Positions 25,531-35,727 of a stretch of 64,000 nucleotides of DNA are shown piece after piece. This stretch comes from Dyella lutea (GTDB lineage Bacteria; Pseudomonadota; Gammaproteobacteria; Xanthomonadales; Rhodanobacteraceae), in assembly GCF_024158035.1 (NCBI RefSeq), contig NZ_JAMZEK010000002.1:806001-870000 (forward strand), written 5' to 3'. The translations under genes were made by a program, and so were the position numbers. The notes beneath the pieces were generated by a model, which was not told where the DNA came from, searched no databases, and worked only from the letters and a program-made list of their open reading frames with translations. How positions within the stretch are numbered: the first letter of the stretch is position 1; each line of letters opens with the position of its first letter.

Positions 25531-27567
25531 TCACGGCGCCTTGTCCCCGGGCTTGAGGAAGCGCTCATACCAGGCGAGGTTGCGGCGCATGCGGTCGAGC
25601 AGGTAGCTCGGCACGCTGATCTCATGGTGCTGGCCGGGATAGACCACCAGCTCGGTCGGCAGGTTGCGCGAACGCAATGCCTGGTACATCTGCTCGGCGC
25701 CGATGCATGGCACGTTGAAGTCGACCTGGCCGCACTGGAACAGCGTGGGCGTGGTGATCCGGTCGGCGTGCAGGAACGGGTAGCTGACGCGGTCCCAGGC
25801 GGCGCGGTGGTCCCAGGGCGTGCCCAGTTCCAGCTCGTACTCGCGGGCGTATTCGTCATCGCCGTACATGCCGTACATGTTGCCGGTGCCGGCACCGCTG
25901 ATCGCCGCCTTGAAGCGGGTGGTGCGGGCGATCACCTGGTCGGTGAGGATGGCGCCGTAGCTCCAGCCGCCGATACCCAGGTGCTCCGGATCGGCGACGC
26001 CGAGCTTGATCGCATGGTCCACGCCGGCCATCAGGTCCTGCATGTCCTTGTCGCCCCAGTCGGCGTAGATCGCCCTGGCGAAGTCGAAGCCGCGGCCGGA
26101 GCTGCCGCGCGGGTTCACCGCCAGCACGGCGAAGCCGTTGGCCGCGTAGACCTGCCAGTCCTCCATGAATTCATGGCTGAACTGGTACACCGGGCCACCG
26201 TGCACGCGCAGGATGGTGGGGTAGCGCTGGCCCTTGACGTAGCCGATCGGCTTCACCAGCAGCGCGTCGAGTTTGGTGCCGTCGGCGCCGGTGAAGTGCA
26301 GCGTCTCGGTGCCGGCCAGTTGCTTACCGGCCAGCCACTCGTTGTGGTCGGCCAGCAGGCGCAGGTGGCCGCCGTCGAGTGCGCTGATGTTGTAGGGGTG
26401 CAGGTCGTCGCCGCCGAGCACGGCGATGCGGCCGTTGCGCGACACCGACAGGTCGACATCGAACCGGTCGCCGTGGGTCAGCTCGGTGACCTTGCCGCTG
26501 GCCACGTCGATGCGCGCCAGGTGGGTGACCTCGGCCTGCTCGATCAGTGCGTAGACGCTGCGCCCATCCGGTGCCCAGGTCGGATGGGTGAAGCAGCGGT
26601 CGATCGGTGCGGGAATCGTCGCCTTGCCGCTGGCCACGTCGATCACTGCCAGCTGCCAGGGCGCGTAGTAGATCCAGTGGTCATCGCCGCCCTGCAGGTA
26701 GGCGATGCGCTTGCCGTCCGGCGACCAGGCTGGGCGCGAGACCCAGTACGGATCGAGGTCGGCGCCGGGGAAGGTGGTGAGCTGGCGCTCCATGGCACCG
26801 GCGCGGGCATCGATGACGTAGATGTCGTAGTCGAGATGGCGATCGGGGTCGGCACCGCGCTTGGTGACGTAGGCGATCCGGCGGCTGTCCGGCGACCACG
26901 CCGGCAACTGCTCGTCGTGCGTGCCGGGAGTGAGCTCGGTGGCCTGGCCGCTGGCGATGTCGACCATGTACAGGTGCTTGTGGCGCGTACCCAGCCAGCC
27001 CGAGTCGTCGTCCTTGAACTGGAAGCGCTCGGTGACGATCGGCGGCGGGTTCTTCGGCTTCTTCGCACCCGGCGGACGCTCGGGGTCGAAGGCGATCACC
27101 GCCAGCCGCTTGCCGTCCGGCGACAGCGCGAACTCCTCCACGCCGGCAGGGAGATGGGTGACCTGGTGCGCCTCGCCGCCGTCGGCGGGCATCGTCCAGA
27201 CCTGCGAGCCGCTGTCTTCGTCGTCCTTGTCCGTGCCGGTCTTGCGGTCGGTGAGGAAGGCGATGAGCTTGCCGTCGCCCGACCACTCCGCCTGCGATTC
27301 GTCGGCCTCGGGCGTGTGGGTGAGCTGGGTGCGCCCGCGACCGTCGAAGCCGACCCGCCACAGGTCCGACTGCGGCTGGTCGGTGTCGGGATTGTTCGTG
27401 GTGACGGTGTAGAGCAGCCAGCGGCCGTCCGGCGACAGGGCCGGGTCGGACAGTGCGACGAGCCGGTTGATGTCGGCCGGAGTAAACGGGGTCTTCTCGG
27501 CGGCGTGTGCGGCCAGCGGCAGTGCCAGCAGCGCCAGCAGTGCGAATCCGGGCAGGCGTCGGATCAT
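25531..27567 (-). CDS. Secreted S9-family prolyl oligopeptidase-like peptidase
   Basis: A 678-residue serine peptidase with a signal peptide (ending AAHA) and an N-terminal beta-propeller with repeated SPDG(R/K) motifs (residues about 40-420). The C-terminal alpha/beta hydrolase domain has the nucleophile in GWSYG (Ser536), Asp616 and His647/648. Layout and length fit the acylaminoacyl-peptidase/dipeptidyl-peptidase branch of S9. It is the last gene of the leftward operon of aminotransferase, CoA-transferase and aldehyde dehydrogenase genes, 133 bp after the previous gene, and should supply that pathway with peptide fragments from the periplasm. Confidence 0.9.
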   Translation of the reverse strand: MIRRLPGFALLALLALPLAAHAAEKTPFTPADINRLVALSDPALSPDGRWLLYTVTTNNPDTDQPQSDLWRVGFDGRGRTQLTHTPEADESQAEWSGDGKLIAFLTDRKTGTDKDDEDSGSQVWTMPADGGEAHQVTHLPAGVEEFALSPDGKRLAVIAFDPERPPGAKKPKNPPPIVTERFQFKDDDSGWLGTRHKHLYMVDIASGQATELTPGTHDEQLPAWSPDSRRIAYVTKRGADPDRHLDYDIYVIDARAGAMERQLTTFPGADLDPYWVSRPAWSPDGKRIAYLQGGDDHWIYYAPWQLAVIDVASGKATIPAPIDRCFTHPTWAPDGRSVYALIEQAEVTHLARIDVASGKVTELTHGDRFDVDLSVSRNGRIAVLGGDDLHPYNISALDGGHLRLLADHNEWLAGKQLAGTETLHFTGADGTKLDALLVKPIGYVKGQRYPTILRVHGGPVYQFSHEFMEDWQVYAANGFAVLAVNPRGSSGRGFDFARAIYADWGDKDMQDLMAGVDHAIKLGVADPEHLGIGGWSYGAILTDQVIARTTRFKAAISGAGTGNMYGMYGDDEYAREYELELGTPWDHRAAWDRVSYPFLHADRITTPTLFQCGQVDFNVPCIGAEQMYQALRSRNLPTELVVYPGQHHEISVPSYLLDRMRRNLAWYERFLKPGDKAP

Positions 27568-27700
27568 CGGCGATCTCCTTGCATGGGAGCGCAGGCGCGT
27601 AGCCGGCGTCCGGCGGGGGTGGCCTGCGCGGATGCCGCACCGGACATCGCCGCCGGCAGGTCGGCAGCGATCGGTGCGGCGTTCGCGCGGCGCGTCATGC

Positions 27701-29032
27701 TCAGGCCCCGGCCAGCGCCTGGTCGAGGCTGGCGTGCAGCAGGGTGATCGCCTCGTCCACTTCCTCCGCGCTCACCGTGAGCGGCGGCATGAAGCGCACC
27801 GTGCTGGTGCCGCAGGAGAGCAGCAACAGGCCGTTGTGGTAGGCGCGGGTGATCACCGCATCGCACAGCGCGGTGGCGGGGGTCTTCTTCGCGTCGTTCT
27901 CGACCAGCTCCATGCCGATCCACAGGCCCTTGCCGCGCACTTCGCCGATGCACGGGTAGTCCTTCTGCAGTTCGCGCAGGCGGGCGATGAAGTGCGCGCC
28001 GACTTGGGCCGCGTTGTCCATCAGGCCGCCGCGTACCAGGTCGAGCGTGGCGTTGGCGGCGGCGCAGGTGACCGGGTTGCCGCCGTAGGTGTTGCCGTGG
28101 GCGCCGCGCTTCCACTGCGACATGATGGATTTCTTCGCGATCACCGCGCCGATCGGCAGGCCCGAGCCCAGCCCCTTGGCCGAGGTGAGGATGTCCGGCG
28201 CCACGCCCCAGTGCTCGCAGGCGAACATCTTGCCGGTGCGGCCGATGCCCGACTGCACCTCGTCGAAGATCAAGAGGATGCCGTGCTCGTCGCACAGCGC
28301 GCGCAGGCCGGCGAGGAAGCCGTCCGGCGGCGTGAGGTAACCGCCTTCGCCCTGCATCGGCTCGACCAGGATCGCCGCCACTTCGCTCGGCGGCACGCTG
28401 CGCTGGAACAGCATGCGGATGTAGTCGAGCACCGCCGCGCCCTGGTCGTCGCCGGCGAACAGCGGCCGGTACGGGTTGGGGTAGGGCACGTGGGTGACGC
28501 CGGCCAGGGTGGGCGAGAAGCCCTTCTGCTGGGTGTACTTGCTCGAGGTGAACGACAGCGATCCGAAGGTGCGGCCGTGGAAGCCGCCGAGGAAACCGAT
28601 GAAGCGCGGCCGACCGGTGACGTAGCGGGCCAGCTTCAATGCGCCTTCCACCGCCTCGGTGCCGGACTGGCAGATGAAGCTCATCGCCGGCTCGCCGGCC
28701 AGCGTCTGCATCGGCGCGACCGCGGCCAGGCGCTCGCCCAGGCCGGTCATCTCCTCATGCCAGTAATCGCTGGAGATATGCAGGAATTTCGCCGCCGCGC
28801 CCTGCACCGCCTGGACCACCTGCGGGTGCGCGTGACCGGTGGCGCACACCGCGATGCCGGCCATGAAGTCGAGGAAGCGGTTGCCGTCCACGTCCCACAC
28901 CTCGGTGCCGCGCCCGTGCGACATCACGAACGGGTAGTCGCGCGGATACGAGGGCGAGATCACTTCGGCGTCGCGGGCGATCATCGCCTGCGCCTTGGGT
29001 CCGGGGAGAGCGGTCTTGATGTGGGCGTTCAC
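27701..29032 (-). CDS. Class III aminotransferase (first of two)
   Basis: A 443-residue PLP enzyme of the ornithine/4-aminobutyrate/lysine aminotransferase fold. The PLP lysine is Lys286 in TSAKGLGSGLP and the pyridine-nitrogen Asp is Asp257 in IFDEVQSGIGRTG. SGTEAVEGALKLAR binds phosphate. This class transaminates omega- or beta-amino groups. The start is a GTG at 29032, with AAAGGT 8 bases upstream. It is co-transcribed with CoA-transferase (17-bp gap), aldehyde dehydrogenase and a second aminotransferase. The pair suggests a diamino substrate or sequential removal of two amino groups (inference). Confidence 0.9.
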   Translation of the reverse strand: MNAHIKTALPGPKAQAMIARDAEVISPSYPRDYPFVMSHGRGTEVWDVDGNRFLDFMAGIAVCATGHAHPQVVQAVQGAAAKFLHISSDYWHEEMTGLGERLAAVAPMQTLAGEPAMSFICQSGTEAVEGALKLARYVTGRPRFIGFLGGFHGRTFGSLSFTSSKYTQQKGFSPTLAGVTHVPYPNPYRPLFAGDDQGAAVLDYIRMLFQRSVPPSEVAAILVEPMQGEGGYLTPPDGFLAGLRALCDEHGILLIFDEVQSGIGRTGKMFACEHWGVAPDILTSAKGLGSGLPIGAVIAKKSIMSQWKRGAHGNTYGGNPVTCAAANATLDLVRGGLMDNAAQVGAHFIARLRELQKDYPCIGEVRGKGLWIGMELVENDAKKTPATALCDAVITRAYHNGLLLLSCGTSTVRFMPPLTVSAEEVDEAITLLHASLDQALAGA

Positions 29033-29049
29033 GGCAGAACCTTTGGCTG

Positions 29050-29835
29050 TCAGAGAGGAATGTGCACGGGGCGAGCGTGTGCCTCGCGGGTGCGGGTATT
29101 GAGCGCGCGCAGGGTGTCCAGTTCGTGCGCGCTGGGCGGGGCGATGGTGTCCAGCCGGTCGGCGACGAGCAGCGGCCAGCCGATGGCGGCGCGGGCTTCG
29201 TCCACGGTGACGCCCTCGAACAGGGCGACCAGTTGCAGCTCCTCGCTCTCGGGGTGCGGGGCGAGCATGCCGAAGTCGGTGATCACCGCACGCGGACCAC
29301 CGCCGGGGGCACCGGTGCGGGCGCGGGCACCGTGGCCGTCGAGGTAGCCGGCGCTGCTGCGGAAATCCAGCTGCTCGACGAAGCTGCGCGGCGTGGCCCG
29401 CGCCATCACGAACACCTGCCTGGCATGCAGCGCGATCTCCGGTGCGCCGCCGGCGCCGGGTAGTCGCGTGGACGGCAGCTCGTACGGACCGATCACGGTG
29501 CTGTTGAGGTTGCCGAAGCGGTCGATCTGCGCGGCACCGAGGAAGCCGACGTCCACGCGCCCGGCCTGCAGGTAGAAGCTGAAGATCTCCGGCAGCGGCA
29601 CCACGCAGGCGGCGGTCTCGGCCAACTCGCCGTCGCCGATCGACAGCGGCAGCACGTCCGGCCGCGTGCCGATGGTGCCGGACTCGTAGATCAGCACGAT
29701 CTCCGGCGCGTGGGTGAGGCGGGCCAGGTTGCAGGCGGCGCTGGGCAGGCCGATGCCGACGAAGCAGACGCTGTCGTTGGCCAGCAGGCGTGCGGCGGCC
29801 ACGGTCATCCACTCGTCGCGGGTACAGGCGCTCAT
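29050..29835 (-). CDS. CoA-transferase beta subunit (glutaconate/3-oxoadipate type)
   Basis: A 261-residue subunit of a family I CoA-transferase, with the catalytic Glu51 in YESGTIG forming the acyl-CoA thioester intermediate. It resembles GctB and the CatJ subunit of 3-oxoadipate CoA-transferase more than the small PcaJ/ScoB type. The ATG overlaps the alpha subunit's stop by 4 bp, as expected for a heteromer. With the PcaF-like thiolase and the PcaR-type regulator in the divergent unit, the favoured reaction is 3-oxoadipate plus succinyl-CoA to 3-oxoadipyl-CoA. Glutaconate or glutarate as substrate cannot be excluded. Confidence 0.87.
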   Translation of the reverse strand: MSACTRDEWMTVAAARLLANDSVCFVGIGLPSAACNLARLTHAPEIVLIYESGTIGTRPDVLPLSIGDGELAETAACVVPLPEIFSFYLQAGRVDVGFLGAAQIDRFGNLNSTVIGPYELPSTRLPGAGGAPEIALHARQVFVMARATPRSFVEQLDFRSSAGYLDGHGARARTGAPGGGPRAVITDFGMLAPHPESEELQLVALFEGVTVDEARAAIGWPLLVADRLDTIAPPSAHELDTLRALNTRTREAHARPVHIPL

Positions 29836-30689
29836 GCGGTGGCCTCCGTCTGCAGCGAGGCCAGGAAGGCGCGGTGGTCGCGGGTGCCGAGCACGTGGTG
29901 GTCCATCCAGTCGAGGAAGCGCTGGCGATCGCGGGCGATCGCGTCCCAGCGCTGGTAGAAGGCGTTGTCGCGGGCGTAGTGGCCCTGCGCGTAGGACGGG
30001 TAGGCGCCGCCGCGGCAATGCACCACCGCGCCCACCGTCCAGTGCGGCAGCACGATGGCGTTCATGGCCGGCGGCAGCGCGTCGACGATCTCCTCGACGG
30101 TGACGATCAGCATCTTCGCCGCCAGTGCCGCCTCGCGCGCGGCACCGACGATGCCGTCGATGGCGACGTTGCCGGCCCGGTCGGCGCGCTGTGCGTGCAG
30201 GATGGTGACGTCGGGATTGAGCGCGGGCACCGCGGCCAGCGCCTCGCCGGTGAACGGGCAGGCGACGCGGCGGATGTTCGGGTTGTGCGCGGGCAGGTCG
30301 GTGCCGATGTAGCCGCGCAGCACGCCGAACGGCAGTCGCGACGCGCCGGCGGTGAATGCCGCGGCCATGCCGGCGTGGCTGTGTTCGTCGATCTCCAGCG
30401 GGCGTGGCCAGCCATGCTCGACCGCGTCGCGCAGGCGGTGCAGCGAGCCCACGCCTGGGTTGCCGCCCCAGGAGAAGGTGAGTATGCGCGCGCAGCCCAT
30501 GCCGATCAGCTGGTCGTAGATGAGATCCGGCGTCATGCGGATCAGGTGCAGGTCGCGCTTGCGCTGGCGGATGATCTCGTGGCCGGCCGCGAACGGGATC
30601 AGGTGGGTGAAGCCCTCCAGCGCGACGCTGGCGCCGTCGTGCACGAACAGCTCGATGGCCTCGGCAAGTTGCAGGTGCTGGCAGCTCAT
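29832..30689 (-). CDS. CoA-transferase alpha subunit (glutaconate/3-oxoadipate type)
   Basis: A 285-residue partner of the next gene, with the family motifs VALEGFTHLIPFAAGHEIIRQ near the N terminus, SWGGNPGVGSLHRLRDA in the middle and ILHAQRADRAGN near residue 190. It resembles CatI and GctA. The start at MSCQHLQLAEAIEL follows the aldehyde dehydrogenase stop by 10 bp. It provides the second half of the active site; the nucleophilic Glu is in the beta subunit. Confidence 0.87.
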   Translation of the reverse strand: MSCQHLQLAEAIELFVHDGASVALEGFTHLIPFAAGHEIIRQRKRDLHLIRMTPDLIYDQLIGMGCARILTFSWGGNPGVGSLHRLRDAVEHGWPRPLEIDEHSHAGMAAAFTAGASRLPFGVLRGYIGTDLPAHNPNIRRVACPFTGEALAAVPALNPDVTILHAQRADRAGNVAIDGIVGAAREAALAAKMLIVTVEEIVDALPPAMNAIVLPHWTVGAVVHCRGGAYPSYAQGHYARDNAFYQRWDAIARDRQRFLDWMDHHVLGTRDHRAFLASLQTEATA

Positions 30690-30699
30690 CCGTGTGCGC

Positions 30700-32283
30700 T
30701 CACTCGACCACCGTGCGGGACTGCTCGCGCAGGTACTGCGCCAGGTAATAGAACGAGGCGATCGCCTTGCCGGTGGAGCCCGAACCCTTCCAGCCGCCGA
30801 ACGGCTGGTAGCCCGGCCAGGCGCCGGTGGTGGCACCCTGCGGCCGATTGGCGTAGGTCACGCCGGCCTCGATGTGCTCGTGGAACCACGGCACTTCGTC
30901 GGCGCCGCCGTAGAAACCGGCGGTGAGGCCCATCGAGGTGTCGTTGGCCAAGCGCATCGCCTCGTCGCGGTCGCGCACGCGGTGCAGGGTGAGGATCGGC
31001 AGGAACATTTCCTGTTGCCACAGCGGGTGCGCCAGCGGCGCTTCGGCCAGGGTCGGTTCGACGAAGAAGCCGCGGGCCAGTTCCGCGGGGCCGCCGGTGC
31101 CTTCGCCCAGCCGGCGGCCACCGGCCAGCACGGTCGCGCCGCCGGCCTCCAGCTCGTCGATGTACTGGCGGTAATGGCCGTAGGCGGTGGCGTTGACCAC
31201 CGGGCCCATCCAGTGATCGCGCTGGCGCGGGTCGCCGATACGCAGGGCGCCGATGCGCTGGCGCAGGCGTTCGATCAGTGCGTCGGCGACGCGCTCGTGC
31301 ACGTACAGCCGCGACAGCGCCGAGCACTTCTGCCCGCTCATGCCGTAGGCCGAGCGCACGATGCCGGCGGCCGCGTCGTCGAGGTCGGCATGCTCGGTGA
31401 CGATGCAGGGGTTCTTGCCGCCCATCTCGGCGACGCACGGCCGCGGCCAGGCGCCGCCGGCCATCTGTTGCATCAACTGGCGGCCGACCGGCACCGAGCC
31501 GGTGAAGGTGATGCCGGCGACCCGCGGGTGTTGCGCCAGCGCCGCACCGACTTCGCGGCTGCTGCCGGAGAGGTAATTGAACACGCCCGGCGGCAGGCCC
31601 GCATCGCGCATGCAGTCGGCCAGCAGGCGCGCGGCCCACGGCGTGTCGCTGGCGCCTTTCACCACCACCGTGTTGCCGGTGACCAGGGCCGCGGCGGTGG
31701 GGCCGCCGGCCAGCGCCAGCGGGAAGTTGAACGGCGCGATCACCACCCACACGCCGTACGGCCGCATCACGCTGGCGTTGTGCGAGACGACGCCGTCGAT
31801 CGGGTCGTCGGGCAGCGTGTGGTGGTAGCCGGCGTGGCTCTCGAAGTCGTCCGCGTAGTGGCGGAAGAAGTCCACCGTCTCCTGCGCCTCGCCCAGCGCC
31901 TCCATGCGGTTCTTGCCGACCTCCAGCAACAGCGCGGCGGCGATGTCGTAGACGCGCTCCTCCAGCAGGTCGCCGACGCGGCGCATCAGCCGCACGCGTT
32001 CGGCCGCCGGCGTGGCACGCCAGGCGGGGTAGGCCGCCTGGGCCGCGCGCATGGCACGGTCGGCATCGGCTTCGTCGGCCAGCGCGAAGTGGCCCAGGTG
32101 CAGGGCGTTGTCGAACGGGGCGCGGCGGTCGGCCGAGTGCTCCGCCTCGACATCGCGGCCGTCGATGAACAGGCCGTGCTGCGCGCCGAGCGTGGCCGAG
32201 ACGCGGGCCAGCGCCGCCTCGAAGCGTTCGTGCATGGCTTCCGGCGGGTCGTACATGGTGGCGTAGGTCAGGCGGAAGCTCAT
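30700..32283 (-). CDS. Aldehyde dehydrogenase, P5C/semialdehyde dehydrogenase-like
   Basis: A 527-residue NAD(P)-dependent aldehyde dehydrogenase. Catalytic Cys320 lies in SGQKCSALSR, the general-base Glu286 in AEMGGKNP, and APFNFP near 183-188 carries the conserved Asn. An EVGKNRMEALGEAQE stretch and GQKCS are typical of the 1-pyrroline-5-carboxylate (glutamate-semialdehyde) dehydrogenase branch. In this operon it should oxidise the semialdehyde formed by an omega-aminotransferase to a dicarboxylate. It sits between the second aminotransferase and the CoA-transferase with 10-bp gaps on both sides. Confidence 0.9.
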   Translation of the reverse strand: MSFRLTYATMYDPPEAMHERFEAALARVSATLGAQHGLFIDGRDVEAEHSADRRAPFDNALHLGHFALADEADADRAMRAAQAAYPAWRATPAAERVRLMRRVGDLLEERVYDIAAALLLEVGKNRMEALGEAQETVDFFRHYADDFESHAGYHHTLPDDPIDGVVSHNASVMRPYGVWVVIAPFNFPLALAGGPTAAALVTGNTVVVKGASDTPWAARLLADCMRDAGLPPGVFNYLSGSSREVGAALAQHPRVAGITFTGSVPVGRQLMQQMAGGAWPRPCVAEMGGKNPCIVTEHADLDDAAAGIVRSAYGMSGQKCSALSRLYVHERVADALIERLRQRIGALRIGDPRQRDHWMGPVVNATAYGHYRQYIDELEAGGATVLAGGRRLGEGTGGPAELARGFFVEPTLAEAPLAHPLWQQEMFLPILTLHRVRDRDEAMRLANDTSMGLTAGFYGGADEVPWFHEHIEAGVTYANRPQGATTGAWPGYQPFGGWKGSGSTGKAIASFYYLAQYLREQSRTVVE

Positions 32284-32293
32284 GGGGACCTCG

Positions 32294-33613
32294 TTAGGCG
32301 TGGGTGGGGAAGTGCTTCCCCAGCAGTCGGTCGATCAGCGCCAGCGCGTCGGCCAGTGCGGTTTCCTCGATCACCAGCGGCGGCGCGAGGATCAAGAGGT
32401 TGCCGCGGGCGGCCAGCGACACGCCCTCGTCCATCGCCTCGCGCAGCAGGGCGCCCAGCGTGGCGGACGACTGCGGCCATGGCGCCAGCGGCGCGCGGCT
32501 GGCGCGGTCGACGACCAGTTCGACCACCGCGAACAGGCCGTGGCCGCCGCGCACGTCGCCGATCACCGGGTGGAGTGCCTGCATCGCCTTGAGCTCGGCG
32601 AACATCGTGGCGCCGAGCCGGCGCGAGCGTTCGATCAGCTGCTCGTCCTCGTAGGCGCGCACGGCGGCGAGGCCGGCGGCGCAGGCGAGCGGATGGCCGC
32701 AGTAGGTGAGGCCGGTGTAGAGCATGTGGTCGGCGAGGCGGGCATAGACCTCGGCCGACAGCACCACCGCGCCCAGCGGCAGGTGCGCGCCGGTGAGGCC
32801 CTTGGCCAGCGTCATCAGATCGGGCCGGCCGGCTTCGCCATGGCGCTGCCAGGCGAACCATTCGCCGCAACGGCCGAAGCCGCTCATCACCTCGTCGGCG
32901 ATCAGATGGACGCCGCGCTCGCGGGTCGCTGCGCGCAGGGCGGGCCAGTAGCTGTCCGGGGCGACGATGCCGTTGGTGCCGGCGTTCGGCTCCATCAGCA
33001 CGGCGGCGACGGTGTCCGCGCCGGCGCGATCGATCGCTTCGCCCACGGCGTCGGCGGCGAGCCGGCCGCAGCTGTCGTCGTCGGTGCTGCCGAACGGGCA
33101 GCGATAGGCGTACGGCGCCGGCACGCGGATCACCCCGAAGGCCTCGGCGTCGACCTGGTCGCTGGTGCGGGCGTCGCCGGACAGCGCCATGCCGGCGTAG
33201 CTGGCGCCGTGGTAGGAGCGATCGCGCGCCACGATGCGTCCGCGCGGCAGCCCGCGGGCCAGGCGCGCGAACTTCACCGCGTTCTCGTTGGCGTCGGCGC
33301 CGGCCAGGGTGAAGAACACCCGCCCGCCCTCGAAGCCGGATTTCTCCAGCAGTGCCTCGGCCAGTGCCTTGCGCGGTTCGGCACCCCACGCGGCCGTCAC
33401 GAAGCAGAGCTGCTCGGCCTGCTCGCGGATCGCCTGCACCACCGCCGGATGCTGGTGACCGAGGTTGCTGCACTCGGCCAGGCTGCTCATGTCGAGCACG
33501 CGCCGGCCGTCGGCCAGCTCAAGGTGGGCGCCGCGGCCGCCGACCACGGTCGGCGCCTGCCACGTCGATGGCACGCACCAGCTGTGCAGCACGCTGTCGC
33601 GTTCGTTGCTCAC
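32294..33613 (-). CDS. Class III aminotransferase (second of two)
   Basis: A 439-residue PLP enzyme, first gene of the leftward catabolic operon. PLP lysine is in TLAKGLTGAHLPLGAV (about Lys271) and Asp in IADEVMSGFGR (about 240). YTGLTYCGHPLACAAG resembles taurine- and beta-alanine-pyruvate aminotransferases, so beta- or omega-amino acids are likely substrates. Start choice: GGGAGG directly abuts an ATG at 33619, leaving no spacing, but stands 6 bases before the GTG at 33613, which is therefore preferred. The PcaR-type operator lies 24 bp upstream. Confidence 0.88.
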   Translation of the reverse strand: MSNERDSVLHSWCVPSTWQAPTVVGGRGAHLELADGRRVLDMSSLAECSNLGHQHPAVVQAIREQAEQLCFVTAAWGAEPRKALAEALLEKSGFEGGRVFFTLAGADANENAVKFARLARGLPRGRIVARDRSYHGASYAGMALSGDARTSDQVDAEAFGVIRVPAPYAYRCPFGSTDDDSCGRLAADAVGEAIDRAGADTVAAVLMEPNAGTNGIVAPDSYWPALRAATRERGVHLIADEVMSGFGRCGEWFAWQRHGEAGRPDLMTLAKGLTGAHLPLGAVVLSAEVYARLADHMLYTGLTYCGHPLACAAGLAAVRAYEDEQLIERSRRLGATMFAELKAMQALHPVIGDVRGGHGLFAVVELVVDRASRAPLAPWPQSSATLGALLREAMDEGVSLAARGNLLILAPPLVIEETALADALALIDRLLGKHFPTHA

Positions 33614-33636
33614 GCGCATCCTCCCCCAGGAGAAAT

Positions 33637-33670
33637 GTTCGATAATCGAACAAGAATTCGTATTGCGAAC
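33637..33670. promoter_or_regulatory. PcaR-type operator pair in divergent promoter region
   Basis: GTTCGATAATCGAAC (33637-33651) is a perfect 15-bp palindrome. It differs at one position from the 15-bp PcaR site of Pseudomonas putida as I recall it (GTTCGATAATCGCAC). A second copy, ATTCGTATTGCGAAC (33656-33670), keeps the TTCG-N5-CGAA core about two helical turns away. On the leftward strand, TTCGCA, 16 bp, GATTAT make a plausible promoter whose -10 lies inside the first site, the arrangement known for PcaR targets. The adjacent IclR protein should bind here and control both divergent units. Confidence 0.82.
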
Positions 33671-33701
33671 TCATTGGAATGCTTCTACGCTCGACCTGTC
33701 A

Positions 33702-34530
33702 ATGGACCCAAGCGAGCCGATGGCCTCCGAATCCTTCGAGGAAAGTCCCGACTACGTGCAGTCGCTGGCGCGCGGCCTGCAGGTGCTGCGCGCGTTCGAT
33801 CGCGAGCTGCCCAGCCCCAGCCTGTCGCAGGTGGCCGAGCGCACCGGACTGTCGCGCGCGGTGGCGCGCCGGCTGCTGCTCACGCTGCAGCACCTGGGCT
33901 ACGTAGGCAGCCGCGGGCGCAGCTTTTTCCTCACACCGCGGGTGCTGGAGCTCGGCTACAGCTACCTCACCTCGCTGGATCTCACCGAGCTGGCGCAGCA
34001 GAGCCTGGAGCAGCTGTCGCATCGCATCGGCGAAAGCTGTTCGATGGCCGTGCTCGACGGCACCGACATTGTCTACGTGCTGCGCGTGCCGGTGCGTCGG
34101 GTGATGAGCGTGGCGCTGGGCGTGGGCGCGCGGCTGCCGGCGTTTGCCACCTCGATGGGGCGGGCGATCCTGGCCGACCTCGCCGACGACGCGCTCGCCG
34201 CGTGGATGAAGGGCCAGACCTTCCGTGCCTACACGCCGCAGACCCTGCACACGGTCAGCGCGCTGAAGGCCGAGCTGGCGCGCGTGCGCAAGCAGGGCTA
34301 CGCGCTGGTGTCGCGCGAGCTGGAACATGGGCTGTGTTCGATCGCCGTGCCGATCCGCGCGGCCGACGGCAGCACGGTTGCGGCGCTCAACGTCGGCATG
34401 CCGTACAGCGACGAGGTGCCCAAGCGTGCGGTCAAGGAGATCCTGCCGGCGCTGCGCGAGACGCAGGCGGCGGTGCAACAGGCCATTGCGCGCGGCGGCT
34501 GGCTGCCGCAGCAGGCGATCCGGGGCGCCT

Positions 34531-34538
<8 letters not shown>
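33702..34538 (+). CDS. IclR-family regulator, PcaR/PobR subgroup
   Basis: A 278-residue regulator with an N-terminal winged helix (about 20-85, with LSQVAERTGLSRAVARRLLLTL as the recognition unit) and a C-terminal effector domain. The phrases YVQSLARGLQVLRAF at the start and PFATSMGRAI-like sequence in the middle are typical of PcaR, PcaU, PobR and CatR-like IclR proteins of the beta-ketoadipate pathway. In P. putida the effector of PcaR is 3-oxoadipate, which would fit the CoA-transferase and thiolase here. It overlaps the thiolase gene by 8 bp. A start at the Met 18 bases downstream is also possible. Confidence 0.88.

Positions 34539-35723
<1,185 letters not shown>

Positions 35724-35727
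<4 letters not shown>

Noticed and set aside
23215-27747. A rightward open frame of about 1510 codons opposite the Rieske, P1 and S9 genes.
   Set aside because: It is antisense to or out of frame with well-recognised proteins, has His/Arg/Val-rich low-complexity translation and no domain; long spurious frames are expected at this GC content.
29050-33613. Reading the aminotransferase, aldehyde dehydrogenase and CoA-transferase genes as an ordinary ornithine/arginine degradation operon.
   Set aside because: The aldehyde dehydrogenase resembles the glutamate-semialdehyde branch, but no arginase, succinyltransferase or ornithine-specific gene is present, and the PcaR-type regulator, CoA-transferase and PcaF-like thiolase point to a 3-oxoacid. 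It is kept only as an alternative.
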